Both the position numbers and the translations under genes were made by a program. From the NCBI RefSeq assembly GCF_003112515.1, contig NZ_BEVZ01000002.1, positions 310,001-374,000 of the forward strand: 64,000 nucleotides of DNA, read 5' to 3'. The DNA is from Streptomyces fragilis. GTDB taxonomy: Bacteria; Actinomycetota; Actinomycetes; Streptomycetales; Streptomycetaceae. Under the pieces are notes generated by a model. It ran no database searches and was not told the origin of the DNA. It was given only the letters and a program-made list of their open reading frames with translations. Positions 35,758-44,449 of the stretch are shown piece by piece; the stretch's first letter is position 1, and every line of letters starts with the position of its first letter.

Positions 35758-36744
35758 ATGATCCAGGACGTGCTGGGGCTGACGGAGAACGAGTCGAACG
35801 CGTACCGGGAGCTGTTGCGCAGGCCGTCCTGCTCCGCCGGGGAACTGGCCCGCGTGCTGGAGGTGCCCGAGGGCGAGGCGGCCCGGGTGATGGGGCGCCT
35901 GGAGGCGCTGGGCCTGGCCGCCCGCAACGGGGAGGCGGCCGGCCGGCTGAGCGCCTCCCCGCCCCGGCTCGCCCTCGGCTCGATGCTGGTGCGGCGGCAG
36001 AACGCGCTGCGGCTGGCCGAACTCGAGCTCGGCTCGCTGGAGGAGCTGTACCGGGCCACCATGGCCGAGCGGTCCTCCTCCGACGTCCTCGACGTGGTCC
36101 GCGGCGTCGACGCGACCCGGCAGCGTCTGGAACAGCTCCAGAGCGGCGCGCGCAGCGAGATCCTCGGACTGGTCCAGGCGCCCTCCCGGTTCGTCTCCAC
36201 CGCCGAGAACTCCGCCACCGAGGCCGCGGCGGCGGCCCGCGGCGTCGCCTACCGGGTGGTGCTGGAGCGCCGCATGCTGGAGGAGGACGACGGCATCGTC
36301 GAGGAACTGGAACGCGCCGTCGACGCCGGCGAGGAGGTGCGGGTCACCGACTCCGTCCCGGTCAAGCTGGTGATCGTCGACCGTGAGCTGGCGATGGTCC
36401 CGATGGGCGGCCGGGGCCACGCGGCGGACGGCGTCCTGCTGATCCGGCCCAGCGGTCTCCTCGACGCCCTGGTGGGTCTCTTCGAGCTCGTCTGGCACCG
36501 CAGCTCGCGCCTGACGGTGCCGCGGGCGGGGCAGGTCGCGATGTCCACGCCGAGCGACCTGGACGAGACGGACGCCCGCATCATGAGCCTGCTGGTGGCC
36601 GGTCTCACCGACCAGGCGGTCGCCGTCCGGCTCGGCCTGTCCCTGCGCACCGTGCAGCGCCGGGTGGGCCAGCTGATGAAGCTCACCGGCGCCCAGACCC
36701 GCCTCCAGCTGGGCCTCCAGGCCGCGCGGCTCGGCTGGGCCTGA
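35758..36744 (+). CDS. Transcriptional regulator: TrmB-like N terminus, LuxR-type C-terminal HTH
   Basis: A 328-residue protein. Residues 1-65 form a TrmB-type winged helix (LGLTENESNAYRELLRRP), residues ~70-240 a phospholipase-D-like ligand fold seen in TrmB relatives, and residues ~265-328 a LuxR/GerE HTH (DARIMSLLVAGLTDQAVAVRLGLSLRTVQRRV). The two-HTH architecture is common in Streptomyces. It is divergent from arcA (182 bases), so ADI genes are plausible targets. The gap contains CCTGA-CCCC-TCAGG (35585-35598) close to arcA. Confidence 0.85.
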   Translation: MIQDVLGLTENESNAYRELLRRPSCSAGELARVLEVPEGEAARVMGRLEALGLAARNGEAAGRLSASPPRLALGSMLVRRQNALRLAELELGSLEELYRATMAERSSSDVLDVVRGVDATRQRLEQLQSGARSEILGLVQAPSRFVSTAENSATEAAAAARGVAYRVVLERRMLEEDDGIVEELERAVDAGEEVRVTDSVPVKLVIVDRELAMVPMGGRGHAADGVLLIRPSGLLDALVGLFELVWHRSSRLTVPRAGQVAMSTPSDLDETDARIMSLLVAGLTDQAVAVRLGLSLRTVQRRVGQLMKLTGAQTRLQLGLQAARLGWA

Positions 36745-36822
36745 GCGGCGCGGCCGGGGCCTCGGCCGGGACGGCTGCGGAGACGGGGGTGAGGGCCGCC
36801 GCGCAGGTCAGGGCCGCCCCCC

Positions 36823-36854
36823 GTGACACTCCGTCATGTCCGGACCATTAAAAT
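36823..36854 (+). promoter_or_regulatory. Possible promoter at the 5' end of the PaaX gene
   Basis: GTGACA (36823-36828) and an AT-rich -10-like block CATTAAAAT (36846-36854) are about 17 bases apart, with the 8-bp palindrome GTCCGGAC between. If used, the transcript would begin near or after the ATG at 36853, so translation may start leaderless at GTG 36862. Confidence 0.35.
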
Positions 36855-37668
36855 GATCACCGTGTCCGACCAACGCGCTCCCCGTTCCCTCATCGTCACG
36901 CTCTACGGCGCGTACGGCCGTCACCTGCCCGGACCGCTGCCCGTAGCGGAGCTCATCCGGCTCCTCGCGGCGGTCGGCGTCGACGCCCCCTCGGTGCGGT
37001 CCGCGGTCTCCCGGCTGAAGCGGCGCGGCATGCTGGTCCCCGCCCGCACCGCCGCCGGCGCGGCCGGGTACGAGCTGTCGCCCGGCGCCCGGCAGCTGCT
37101 GGAGGACACCGGACGCCGCGTGCACGCCGGCCCGTCCGACGAGGAGGACTGGCTGCTGGCCGTCTTCTCCGTCCCCGAGACCGAGCGGCAGCAGCGCCAC
37201 GTGCTGCGCACCCGGCTGGCCCGCCTCGGCTTCGGCGCCGCCGCCCCCGGCGTGTGGATAGCCCCGGCCCGCGTCCACGAGGAGACCCGGCACACCCTCA
37301 GCCGCCTGGGCCTCGAACGCTACGTGGACCTCTTCCGCGGCGACCACCTCGGCTACACGCCCACCGAGCAGGCGGTCGCCCGCTGGTGGGACCTGGACGC
37401 CATCGCCGCCCGCTACCAGGACTTCCTGGGCCGCCATACGGGCATGCTGCGGGCCTGGGAACAGCGTGCGGACACCCCGGCGGAGGAGGCCTACCGGGAC
37501 TACCTCCTCGCCCTCGACGCCTGGCGTGAACTCCCCTACGCCGACCCGGGCCTCCCGCCCCGCCTCCTCCCGCCCGACTGGCCCGGCCCCCGCGCCACCG
37601 CCCTCTTCCACGCCCTGCGCGACCGCCTCCGCGAGCCGTCGTCCCACTTCGTCACCCCCACGGGCTGA
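36853..37668 (+). CDS. PaaX-family transcriptional regulator
   Basis: About 270 residues with the PaaX N-terminal winged helix (SLIVTLYGAYGRHLPGPLPV, SVRSAVSRLKRRGML), the Cas2-like central domain (DWLLAVFSVPETERQQRHVLR, LGFGAAAPGVWIAP) and the C-terminal domain. In other bacteria PaaX represses phenylacetate catabolism via phenylacetyl-CoA, but no paa genes are here. Start choice is unsettled: GTG 36823, ATG 36853 or GTG 36862, the first being probably too long. It is convergent with pnkp. Confidence 0.88.
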   Translation: MITVSDQRAPRSLIVTLYGAYGRHLPGPLPVAELIRLLAAVGVDAPSVRSAVSRLKRRGMLVPARTAAGAAGYELSPGARQLLEDTGRRVHAGPSDEEDWLLAVFSVPETERQQRHVLRTRLARLGFGAAAPGVWIAPARVHEETRHTLSRLGLERYVDLFRGDHLGYTPTEQAVARWWDLDAIAARYQDFLGRHTGMLRAWEQRADTPAEEAYRDYLLALDAWRELPYADPGLPPRLLPPDWPGPRATALFHALRDRLREPSSHFVTPTG

Positions 37669-37736
37669 CCCGCCGTCCGGCTCCCCGGCCGGTGTCGACA
37701 TGACGACATCGCCGGGTGCGGGCCCCGCAGACGGGA

Positions 37737-37788
37737 GGAGCGCGGCCGGGCCGGGAGAGGGTGTCCTCTCCCGGCCCGGCCGCGCTTC
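37737..37788. terminator. Very strong bidirectional terminator between paaX-like and pnkp
   Basis: 37739-37760 pairs perfectly with 37765-37786 (22 bp) around GTGT, and a G-U and one more G-C pair extend it to 37737-37788. It lies between two convergent stops and should terminate both. Confidence 0.9.
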
Positions 37789-37812
37789 GTCGCCGTCCTG
37801 CCGGCGGGCGGG

Positions 37813-40398
37813 CTACAGCCGCGGGTCCACCGGCTCGGACTCCAGGGACAGGACCGCGAAGACGGCTTCGTGGACGCGCCACAGCGGTTCGCCCTCGGCC
37901 AGGCGGTCCAGCGCCTCCAGGCCCAGCGCGTACTCCCGCAGCGCCAGCGACCGCTTGTGGCCGAGGTGGCGCTGCCGCAGCCGCTCCAGGTGGTCCGGCC
38001 GGGTGTACTCCGGGCCGTAGATGATCCGCAGGTACTCCCGGCCCCGGCACTTGACGCCGGGCTGCACCAACCGGCCCTCCGCGTCCCGCACCACGGCACC
38101 GAGCGGCTTGACGACCATGCCCTCGCCGCCCTGACCGGTCAGCTCCAGCCACCAGTCGACGCCCGCGGCCACCGAGGCCGCATCGCCGGTGTCCACCAGC
38201 AGCCGGCCGGTGCTCCGCAGCAGCCCGGAGCCGTCGGCCTCCACCAGCCGGTCCAGCCAGGCCAGCTGCGCGTCGTGCGGCACGCCGGCCAGGCTCCGCC
38301 CCTGCCCCGCGAGCAGCTGGAACGGGGCGAACCGCACCCCGTCCAGGCCCTCGGTGCTCCAGCAGTAGCGCCGGTACGCCTGCGTGAACCTCCCCGCGTC
38401 GGCGGCCCGTTCGCGCTGCCGGTCCAGCAGCGCGGACACGTCCACGCCCCGCGACCCGGCGGCCTCCAGCGCGGACAGCGCGCCCGGGAAGACCGCCCCG
38501 GAGGCGGCGCCCACGGCCGCGTACTGGTTGCGCAGCAGCCCGCCCGCCTTCAGCGACCAGGGCAGCAACTCGCCGTCCAGCAGCAGCCAGTCGGTGTCCA
38601 GCTCCTCCCACAGCCCCGCGCCGCCGATAGCCGACCGCAGCCGGCCGAGGACCTCCTCGGTGACCTGCTCGTCGTCGAAGAACGGCCGCCCGGTGCGGGT
38701 GTACAGCGACCCCGTCGGACCGTCCACGCCGAACCGCTCGCGCGCCGCGGCCGCGTCACGGCAGACCAGGGCCACCGCCCGCGAGCCCATGTGCTTCTCC
38801 TCGCACACGACCCGCTCCACGCCGGCCGCCGCGTACTGCGCGAACGCCTCCGCCGGATGCTCCAGGTAGTGCTCATCAGCGGCTCCGCCGCGGGCGTCCC
38901 CCTTGGAGGTGGCCGTCGGCGCCATGGTCGGCGGCAGGTACGGCAGCAGCCGCGGGTCCACCGCGAACCGGCTGATCACCTCCAGCGCCGCCGCCGCGTT
39001 CTCCTCGCGCACCGCGATCCGCCCGGCGTGCCGGGTCTCCACGATCCGCTTGCCGTGCACGTCGGCCAGGTCCAGCGGGCGCCCCTGGTGACCGCCCGGC
39101 GCCTCGCCCACCAGCGGCTTCACCGGCTCGTACCAGACCCGCTCGGCCGGCACCTCGACCAGTTCCCGCTCCGGGTAGCGCAGCGCGGTCAGCTTGCCGC
39201 CGAAGACGACGCCGGTGTCCAGGCAGATGGTGTTGTTGAGCCAGGTGGCCGTCGGCACCGGGGTGTGGCCGTAGACCACCGCGGCGCGGCCCCGGTAGTC
39301 CTCCGCCCACGGGTAGCGCACCGGCAGCCCGAACTCGTCGGTCTCCCCGGTGGTGTCGCCGTACAGCGCGTGCGAACGCACCCGGCCCGAGGTGCGGCCG
39401 TGGTACTTCTCCGGCAGACCCGCGTGGCAGACCACCAGCCGGCCCTCGTCCAGCACGTAGTGGCTGACCAGGCCGTCGATGAACTTCCGGACCCGCTCCC
39501 TGAACTCCTCGCTCTCGCCGTCCATCTGGGCGATCGTCTCGGCCAGGCCGTGCGTGTGCTGGACCTGGCGGCCCCGCAGGTAACGGCCGAACTTGTTCTC
39601 GTGGTTGCCCGGCACGCACAGCGCGTTCCCGGACTCCACCATCGACATCACCCGCCGCAGCACGCCCGGCGAGTCGGGCCCGCGGTCGACCAGGTCGCCG
39701 ACGAACACGGCGGTCCGGCCCTCCGGGTGCACCCCGTCGACGTAACCCAACTTGCCGAGCAGTGCCTCGAGTTCGTTCGAGCAGCCGTGGATGTCGCCGA
39801 CGATGTCGAACGGACCGGTCAGGTGGGTCAGGTCGTTGAACCGCTTCTCGGTGACGACGGTGGCGCCCTCGACCTCCGCCACCCCGCGCAGCACGTGCAC
39901 CTTGCGGAAGCCCTCGCGCTCCAGGTGCCGCAGCGAGCGCTTGAGTTCGCGGGTGTGGCGCTGGACGACCCGGCGCGGCATGTCCGCCCGGTCCACCCGG
40001 GCGGCGTTGCGCTCCGCGCACACCGGCTCCGGCACGTCCAGCACGATCGCGATGGGCAGCACGTCGTGCTCCCGGGCCAGCTGGATCAGCTGCCGCCGCG
40101 CCTCCGGCTGCACGTTGGTGGCGTCCACCACGGTCCGCCGGCCGGCCGCCAGGCGCTTGCCGGCGATGTAGTGGAGCACGTCGAACGCGTCCTTGGTGGC
40201 GCTCTGGTCGTTCTCGTCGTCGGACACCAGCCCGCGGCAGAAGTCCGAGGAGATCACCTCGGTCGGCTTGAACAGCCGCCGGGCGAACGTGGACTTGCCG
40301 GAGCCGGAGGCGCCGATCAGCACCACCAGGGACAGGTCGGTGACGGGCAGCACGCGCCCGGCGGGCCGGGCCGCCTCGATGACAGGGGCGTCACTCAT
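37813..40398 (-). CDS. pnkp: Bacterial Pnkp: polynucleotide kinase-phosphatase-ligase
   Basis: An 861-residue, three-module RNA repair enzyme. The 5'-kinase has Walker A GASGSGKST (residues 29-37). The calcineurin-like 2',3'-phosphatase has FDIVGDIHGCSNE (~198-208), VGDLVDRGPDS and GNHENKF. The C-terminal adenylyltransferase has nucleotidyl Lys in EKHMGSRA (~532). It heals and, with Hen1, seals cleaved RNAs such as tRNAs cut by ribotoxins. Its start overlaps the hen1 stop (ATGA), the known hen1-pnkp operon order. All modules look intact. Confidence 0.95.
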   Translation of the reverse strand: MSDAPVIEAARPAGRVLPVTDLSLVVLIGASGSGKSTFARRLFKPTEVISSDFCRGLVSDDENDQSATKDAFDVLHYIAGKRLAAGRRTVVDATNVQPEARRQLIQLAREHDVLPIAIVLDVPEPVCAERNAARVDRADMPRRVVQRHTRELKRSLRHLEREGFRKVHVLRGVAEVEGATVVTEKRFNDLTHLTGPFDIVGDIHGCSNELEALLGKLGYVDGVHPEGRTAVFVGDLVDRGPDSPGVLRRVMSMVESGNALCVPGNHENKFGRYLRGRQVQHTHGLAETIAQMDGESEEFRERVRKFIDGLVSHYVLDEGRLVVCHAGLPEKYHGRTSGRVRSHALYGDTTGETDEFGLPVRYPWAEDYRGRAAVVYGHTPVPTATWLNNTICLDTGVVFGGKLTALRYPERELVEVPAERVWYEPVKPLVGEAPGGHQGRPLDLADVHGKRIVETRHAGRIAVREENAAAALEVISRFAVDPRLLPYLPPTMAPTATSKGDARGGAADEHYLEHPAEAFAQYAAAGVERVVCEEKHMGSRAVALVCRDAAAARERFGVDGPTGSLYTRTGRPFFDDEQVTEEVLGRLRSAIGGAGLWEELDTDWLLLDGELLPWSLKAGGLLRNQYAAVGAASGAVFPGALSALEAAGSRGVDVSALLDRQRERAADAGRFTQAYRRYCWSTEGLDGVRFAPFQLLAGQGRSLAGVPHDAQLAWLDRLVEADGSGLLRSTGRLLVDTGDAASVAAGVDWWLELTGQGGEGMVVKPLGAVVRDAEGRLVQPGVKCRGREYLRIIYGPEYTRPDHLERLRQRHLGHKRSLALREYALGLEALDRLAEGEPLWRVHEAVFAVLSLESEPVDPRL

Positions 40399-41927
40399 GC
40401 CGCGGCCTCCTCACGGTCGTTGTCGGAACGGGCAGGGGTGGCGGGCCCGGCGTGCTTCTCGCCGCCGGTGTCCGCGCACAGGGTGAACAGGGCCAGCTGG
40501 GTCGGCGGCCCCACCTCGGGGTCGTCCGGGCCGACGGGCCGGTACTCCACGTCGTAGCCGTAGCGCGCCGCCACCGAGTCCGCCCAGGCGCGGAACTCCT
40601 CCCGCGTCCACTCGAACCGGTGGTCGCCGTGCCGGGAGTGACCGGCGGGCAGCGACTCCCAGCGCACGTTGTACTCGACGTTCGGCGTGGTGACGACCAC
40701 GGTGCGCGGCCGCGCCGAACCGAACACCGAGTACTCCAGCGCCGGCAGCCGCGGCAGGTCCAGGTGCTCGATCACCTCGCTGAGCACCGCCGCGTCGTAC
40801 CCCTTGAGCCGGTTGTCGGTGTACACCAGCGACCCCTGGAGCAGCCGCACCCGCGACGCCTGCCGCTCGCCCATCCGCTCCAGCCGCAGCCGCCGCGAGG
40901 CGATGGTCAGGGCGCGCATCGACACGTCCACCCCCACGACCTCCCGGTACCGGGTGTCCTTCAGCAGCGCCTGCACCAACTGGCCCTGCCCGCAGCCGAG
41001 GTCGAGCACCCGGGCGGCACGGCGGTCCCGCAGCGCTTCCAGGATCGCCTCGCGCCGCCGCACGGCCAGCGGCACCGGCCGCTCCTCGGTGTCGGTGTCC
41101 GGGTCCACCGCGTTGTCGATCTCCTCGACCGCGGTGTCGTCGGCCTCCGCCAGCCGGGCCAGCTCCTCGCGCTCGGTCTCCAGCCGGTCCATGGCCTTCT
41201 GGGTCAGCGACCAGCGCCGCGACAGGTACCGGCTGGTGATCAGCTTGTGCTCCGGGTGTCCGGCCAGCCAGCTCTCACCCGCCCGCAGCAGCTTGTCGAC
41301 CTCGTCGGCGGACACGTAGTAGTGCTTGGCGTCGTCCAGCACCGGCAGCAGCACGTACAGGTGGCGCAGCGCCTGGGCCACGGTCAGGGTCGCGGACTCC
41401 AGGGTCAGCGAGACGTACCGCGAGTCGCCCCACTCGGGGAACGCGGTGTCCAGCGGAACCGGCCGTACCTGCACCGTCCAGCCCAGCGGCTCGAACAGCT
41501 CGGTCACCAGGTCGGGGCCGCCGCGGGCCGGCAGCGACGGAATCTCCACCCGCAGCGGCAGCGGCCGCGAGGGCAGCTCCGGGCGGGCGTTGCACTGCCC
41601 CTTCATCGCCGTCGAGAACACCGCGCTCAGCGCGACCGCCACCAGCGACGAGGCCGCGTAGGGCCGGTCGTTGACGTACTGAGCGAGCGCCGAGTCCGGC
41701 GCCCCGCCCCGCCCCTTGCCCCGCCCGCGGCGCACCAGCGCCACCGGGTCCACCTCCAGCAGCAGCGCCGCCGTGCAGCGCTCCTCGGTGGCCTCCGGAT
41801 AGAACACGTACGCCGTGCCGTAGGAGGTGGAGAAGAGCTGCGCCTTGTCGGGATGCTTGTGCAACAGGAACCCGAGATCGGTGGCGGGGTTCTCCGGCGT
41901 ACCGGTCGTGGTGATGGTCAGGAACAT
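40395..41927 (-). CDS. hen1: 3'-terminal RNA ribose 2'-O-methyltransferase Hen1
   Basis: A 510-residue protein. The N-terminal half (MFLTITTTGTPENPATDLGFLLHKHP...) is the bacterial Hen1 domain that activates the Pnkp ligase. The C-terminal half is the methyltransferase with SAM motif VLDLGCGQGQLV, metal-binding SEVIEHLDLPRL and the SRHGDHRFEW segment. It marks the 3' end at a break before ligation so that the repaired RNA resists re-cleavage. A GAGGAGAGG site precedes the ATG at 41927. The operon is bounded on both sides by strong hairpins. Confidence 0.95.
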   Translation of the reverse strand: MFLTITTTGTPENPATDLGFLLHKHPDKAQLFSTSYGTAYVFYPEATEERCTAALLLEVDPVALVRRGRGKGRGGAPDSALAQYVNDRPYAASSLVAVALSAVFSTAMKGQCNARPELPSRPLPLRVEIPSLPARGGPDLVTELFEPLGWTVQVRPVPLDTAFPEWGDSRYVSLTLESATLTVAQALRHLYVLLPVLDDAKHYYVSADEVDKLLRAGESWLAGHPEHKLITSRYLSRRWSLTQKAMDRLETEREELARLAEADDTAVEEIDNAVDPDTDTEERPVPLAVRRREAILEALRDRRAARVLDLGCGQGQLVQALLKDTRYREVVGVDVSMRALTIASRRLRLERMGERQASRVRLLQGSLVYTDNRLKGYDAAVLSEVIEHLDLPRLPALEYSVFGSARPRTVVVTTPNVEYNVRWESLPAGHSRHGDHRFEWTREEFRAWADSVAARYGYDVEYRPVGPDDPEVGPPTQLALFTLCADTGGEKHAGPATPARSDNDREEAAA

Positions 41928-41990
41928 CCGGACACCTCTCCTCATTCTCCTCCGCGCCCCGCGCGAGGGGCGCGCACGGCGGTGGGACGT

Positions 41991-42027
41991 GCGAAGCCCC
42001 CGGGACACGCGGTCCCGGGGGCTTCGC
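41991..42027. terminator. Terminator after the LLM oxidoreductase, upstream of hen1
   Basis: A 16-bp perfect stem (41991-42006 with 42012-42027), 5-base loop, 110 bases past the oxidoreductase stop on the minus strand. It isolates hen1-pnkp from upstream transcription. Confidence 0.85.
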
Positions 42028-42136
42028 AGGACGACGCCGCTCACGATCGCACAACGGGCCCGACCTGCGCCCTTCGTTTATCGCGGGGCCGGCCGCGGCG
42101 ATCATCGTGGTGTCCGTCGCGGTGGCGGAAAAAACG

Positions 42137-43063
42137 TCAGCCGAGCTGGCGCTGCACCTCCGCGGAGATCAGCTCGAGGTGGTCCAGGTCGTCCAGGTCG
42201 AGCATCTGGAGGTAGATCCGCTGCGACCCGGCCTCCTCGGCGTAGCGGCCGATCTTCTCGACGACCTCGGCGGGGGAGCCCGCGAGACCGTTCTCCTTCA
42301 GCTCGTCCACCTCACGCCCGATGCGCTCCGCCCGGCGGGCCACCTCGGCCTCGTCGCGGCCCACGCACGCCACCAGCGCGTTGGAGTACGTGAGGTCGTC
42401 CGCGGACCGCCCGGCCTCCTCGGCCGCGGCGCGCACCCGCGCGAACAGGGCCTTGGTGTCCTCGATGGAGATGAACGGCGCGTTGAACTCGTCGGCGTAG
42501 CGCGCGGCCAGCCGCGGTGTGCGCTTGGCGCCGGTGCCGCCGATCAGAACCGGCACCTTCTGCTGGGCCGGCTTCGGCAGCGCGGGGGAGTCGGTCAGGT
42601 CGTAGTACGTCCCGTGGTGGCTGAAGGTCTTGCCGACCTCGGTGGCCCACATCCCGGTGACGATCTCGAGCTGCTCCTCCAGGCGGGCGAGCTTCTCCTT
42701 GGGGAAGGGGATGCCGTACGCCTTGTGCTCGTCCTCGTACCAGCCCGCGCCCAGACCGAGTTCGACGCGCCCGCCGGACATCTGGTCGACCTGCGCGACC
42801 TGGATGGCGAGGACGCCGGGCAGGCGGAAGGTGCCGGCCGTCATCAGCGTGCCGAGGCGGATCCGCTTGGTCTCACGGGCGAGGCCCGCCAGCGTGATCC
42901 ACGCGTCGGTCGGTCCGGGCAGCCCGCTGACGTCGCCCATGTGCAGATAGTGGTCGGAACGGAAGAACGCGTCGAAGCCGAGGTCCTCGGTGGCCTTCGC
43001 GACCGTGAGCAGGGTGTCGTACGTAGCCCCCTGCTGGGGCTCGGTGAAGATTCGCAGGTCCAT
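42137..43063 (-). CDS. LLM-class F420-dependent oxidoreductase
   Basis: A 308-residue luciferase-like TIM barrel protein: MDLRIFTEPQQGATYDTLL, FFRSDHYLHMGDVSG, LGTLMTAGTFRLPGVLA and GRVELGLGAGWYEDEH. This is the TIGR03560-like actinobacterial F420-dependent family. The cofactor call rests on family resemblance; the substrate is unknown. The 298 bases upstream hold pyrimidine-rich repeats (CCTCTCCGGTCCC twice near 43140-43170) and no ORF I can support. Confidence 0.9.
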   Translation of the reverse strand: MDLRIFTEPQQGATYDTLLTVAKATEDLGFDAFFRSDHYLHMGDVSGLPGPTDAWITLAGLARETKRIRLGTLMTAGTFRLPGVLAIQVAQVDQMSGGRVELGLGAGWYEDEHKAYGIPFPKEKLARLEEQLEIVTGMWATEVGKTFSHHGTYYDLTDSPALPKPAQQKVPVLIGGTGAKRTPRLAARYADEFNAPFISIEDTKALFARVRAAAEEAGRSADDLTYSNALVACVGRDEAEVARRAERIGREVDELKENGLAGSPAEVVEKIGRYAEEAGSQRIYLQMLDLDDLDHLELISAEVQRQLG

Positions 43064-43361
43064 GCCCCCATCCTGCACCGCTACCCAGGCCCGGGGCACG
43101 CCCGCCCCTCCGGCCGCCCACCCCGGCTCTCCTCCGGCCCCTCTCCGGTCCCTTGCCCGTCCCTCTCCGGTCCCACGTTCGCCGTGATCATCGCCAGAGT
43201 GAAAAAGCGTCAACCTGGCGAGTGTTCGGTGTCCCTTGCAGTTACCGCCACCTGCGGAGTTCGTTGTCCGGTGCGGAGCCGGGCCGACCCGGCTCCCGCG
43301 CCGGGGACCAACCGCCGGGGCGTCCACTCGTGCGCGCCCCTGTGGGGGCTGGGAGACATCG

Positions 43362-43544
43362 ATGTCGGAAGAGACCGTGCCGCCGCAGTTCGTTCCGGGC
43401 GGGTCGGGGACGCAGGGCGTGCCGCAACAGCCGGCGGGTCTGCTGCAGCAGATGGAGGAGCTGATGGCTGCCCTCAACGCCGACCTCTCCGACCTGGGGG
43501 CGGCCCTCGGAACCACCACCGAGGGCCCCGACCCGGCGGCCTGA
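43362..43544 (+). CDS. 60-residue hypothetical protein with a predicted amphipathic helix
   Basis: A short ORF with a good GGGAGA ribosome site 8 bases before the ATG. The first 22 residues are Pro/Gly/Gln-rich; the middle (GLLQQMEELMAALNADLSDL) is a strong amphipathic helix; the end is TTTEGPDPAA. There is no Cys or membrane segment. I do not recognise a family. A 9-bp perfect hairpin (43502-43527) lies inside the last codons. It is divergent from the F420 oxidoreductase gene. Confidence 0.55.
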   Translation: MSEETVPPQFVPGGSGTQGVPQQPAGLLQQMEELMAALNADLSDLGAALGTTTEGPDPAA

Positions 43545-43557
43545 CCCCGCCGTCGAC

Positions 43558-43597
43558 CCGGCCGGCGGACACCGGCCGGCGGACACCGGCCGGCGGG
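43558..43597. repeat. Direct repeats of a 14-bp GC-rich unit
   Basis: CCGGCCGGCGGACA occurs at 43558-43571 and 43572-43585, with a 12-base third copy to 43597. It lies just after the stop of the small ORF; each unit contains the CCGGCCGG palindrome. It may act as a terminator region. Confidence 0.7.
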
Positions 43598-43733
43598 TCC
43601 TGGGTGCGCCGGTCACCGTGGGAGGGCCGGACCGGCCGCGCGGAGCGATCCGGAACCACGACCTCGCCGGTCGCGTCCTGGAGTTCGGTGTCGGGGGAGT
43701 CCCGCGAGGGGGCCGAGGGACGGGCGGTGCGGA

Positions 43734-44222
43734 GTGCGGCGGCGACTGGTCCACCGGCGACTGCCGGGACGGCGTCCGGCGGAACGGCTCCCGCCGGGGC
43801 CACGGCACCCGGGCCGGACACGGCTCTTGGCCGCCGTGGCCGCTCCGGTGATCGTCCTCGCCGGCCTGGGCCTGAGAGCCGTCGCGACGGGAGACCTCGC
43901 CAAGTACGGCGGAGACGCGCTCTACACCTTGCTGCTCCTCGCGCTCGTCGTCCTGGCGGCTCCCCGGACGACCCCGTGGAAGGCTGCCACGATCGCCCTG
44001 GCCGTCAGCTGGGCCGTCGAGTTCTCGCAGCTCACCGGCGTGCCCGCGGAGCTCTCCCGGCACAGCGTCGCCGCCCGCCTCGTCCTCGGCTCGACCTTCA
44101 ACGCGCCGGACCTGTTCTGGTACGTGGTCGGCGCGGCGGCGGGCTGGCTCGCGGTCGCCGGGCACCGGCGGGAACACCGGCGAGGCCGCGCAATGACCAC
44201 GCGATGCCGACGCCACGACTGA
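43734..44222 (+). CDS. DUF2809-family membrane protein (start uncertain)
   Basis: The core from about 43821 onward carries DUF2809 features: GDLAKYGGDALYTLLLLALVVL, AVSWAVEFSQLTGVPAELSRHS and VLGSTFNAPDLFWYVVGAAAGW, with four membrane segments. The upstream Arg/Pro-rich part from GTG 43734 is probably not translated; GTG 43836 or TTG 43827 are alternatives, none with a good ribosome site. Function is unknown. Its 3' end meets a decayed gene fragment on the other strand. Confidence 0.75.
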   Translation: MRRRLVHRRLPGRRPAERLPPGPRHPGRTRLLAAVAAPVIVLAGLGLRAVATGDLAKYGGDALYTLLLLALVVLAAPRTTPWKAATIALAVSWAVEFSQLTGVPAELSRHSVAARLVLGSTFNAPDLFWYVVGAAAGWLAVAGHRREHRRGRAMTTRCRRHD

Positions 44223-44278
44223 GATCGCCCTGATGTCCGGCCCCAAGGCCGCCGCTGCCGGAACCGGCTGCAGCGAAG

Positions 44279-44449
44279 GACCGGCGAGCTGCTGCTGTCC
44301 GGCACGCACTCCCGGCACCGCTGCGGATCCGGCCCGCGACAACCCCGGTCGCACCGCTCGCAGTTGCGCAACGGGTGCCGCTCCGGCGGGCGCTCCGCGG
44401 CGGGCAGAGGAGTGCGCCCCGGCATGAAGGCGGGCCGGTCCGCGGTCAC
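44279..44449 (-). pseudogene. Truncated copy of the C-terminal tail of the HTH protein at 52110-53069
   Basis: Read on the minus strand from 44449, about 55 codons match the tail of the intact gene: TADxPAxMPxRxPLPAAER, PERHPLRNCExCDRG and RGPDPQRCRECVP, including both CxxC pairs. DNA identity to 52121-52292 is high by eye. The N-terminal ~260 residues are missing; the fragment begins exactly at the TetR stop codon and lacks the intact gene's stop. It is best read as a remnant of duplication or deletion. Confidence 0.75.

Noticed and set aside
37870..42215. Long plus-strand frames opposite pnkp and hen1
   Set aside because: Arg/His/Gln-rich shadows; both minus-strand genes carry complete catalytic motifs.
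43922..44278. Extension of the decayed tail fragment as a 175-codon protein
   Set aside because: Beyond the conserved CxxC tail the frame runs antisense through the DUF2809 gene and has no similarity to the intact paralogue.
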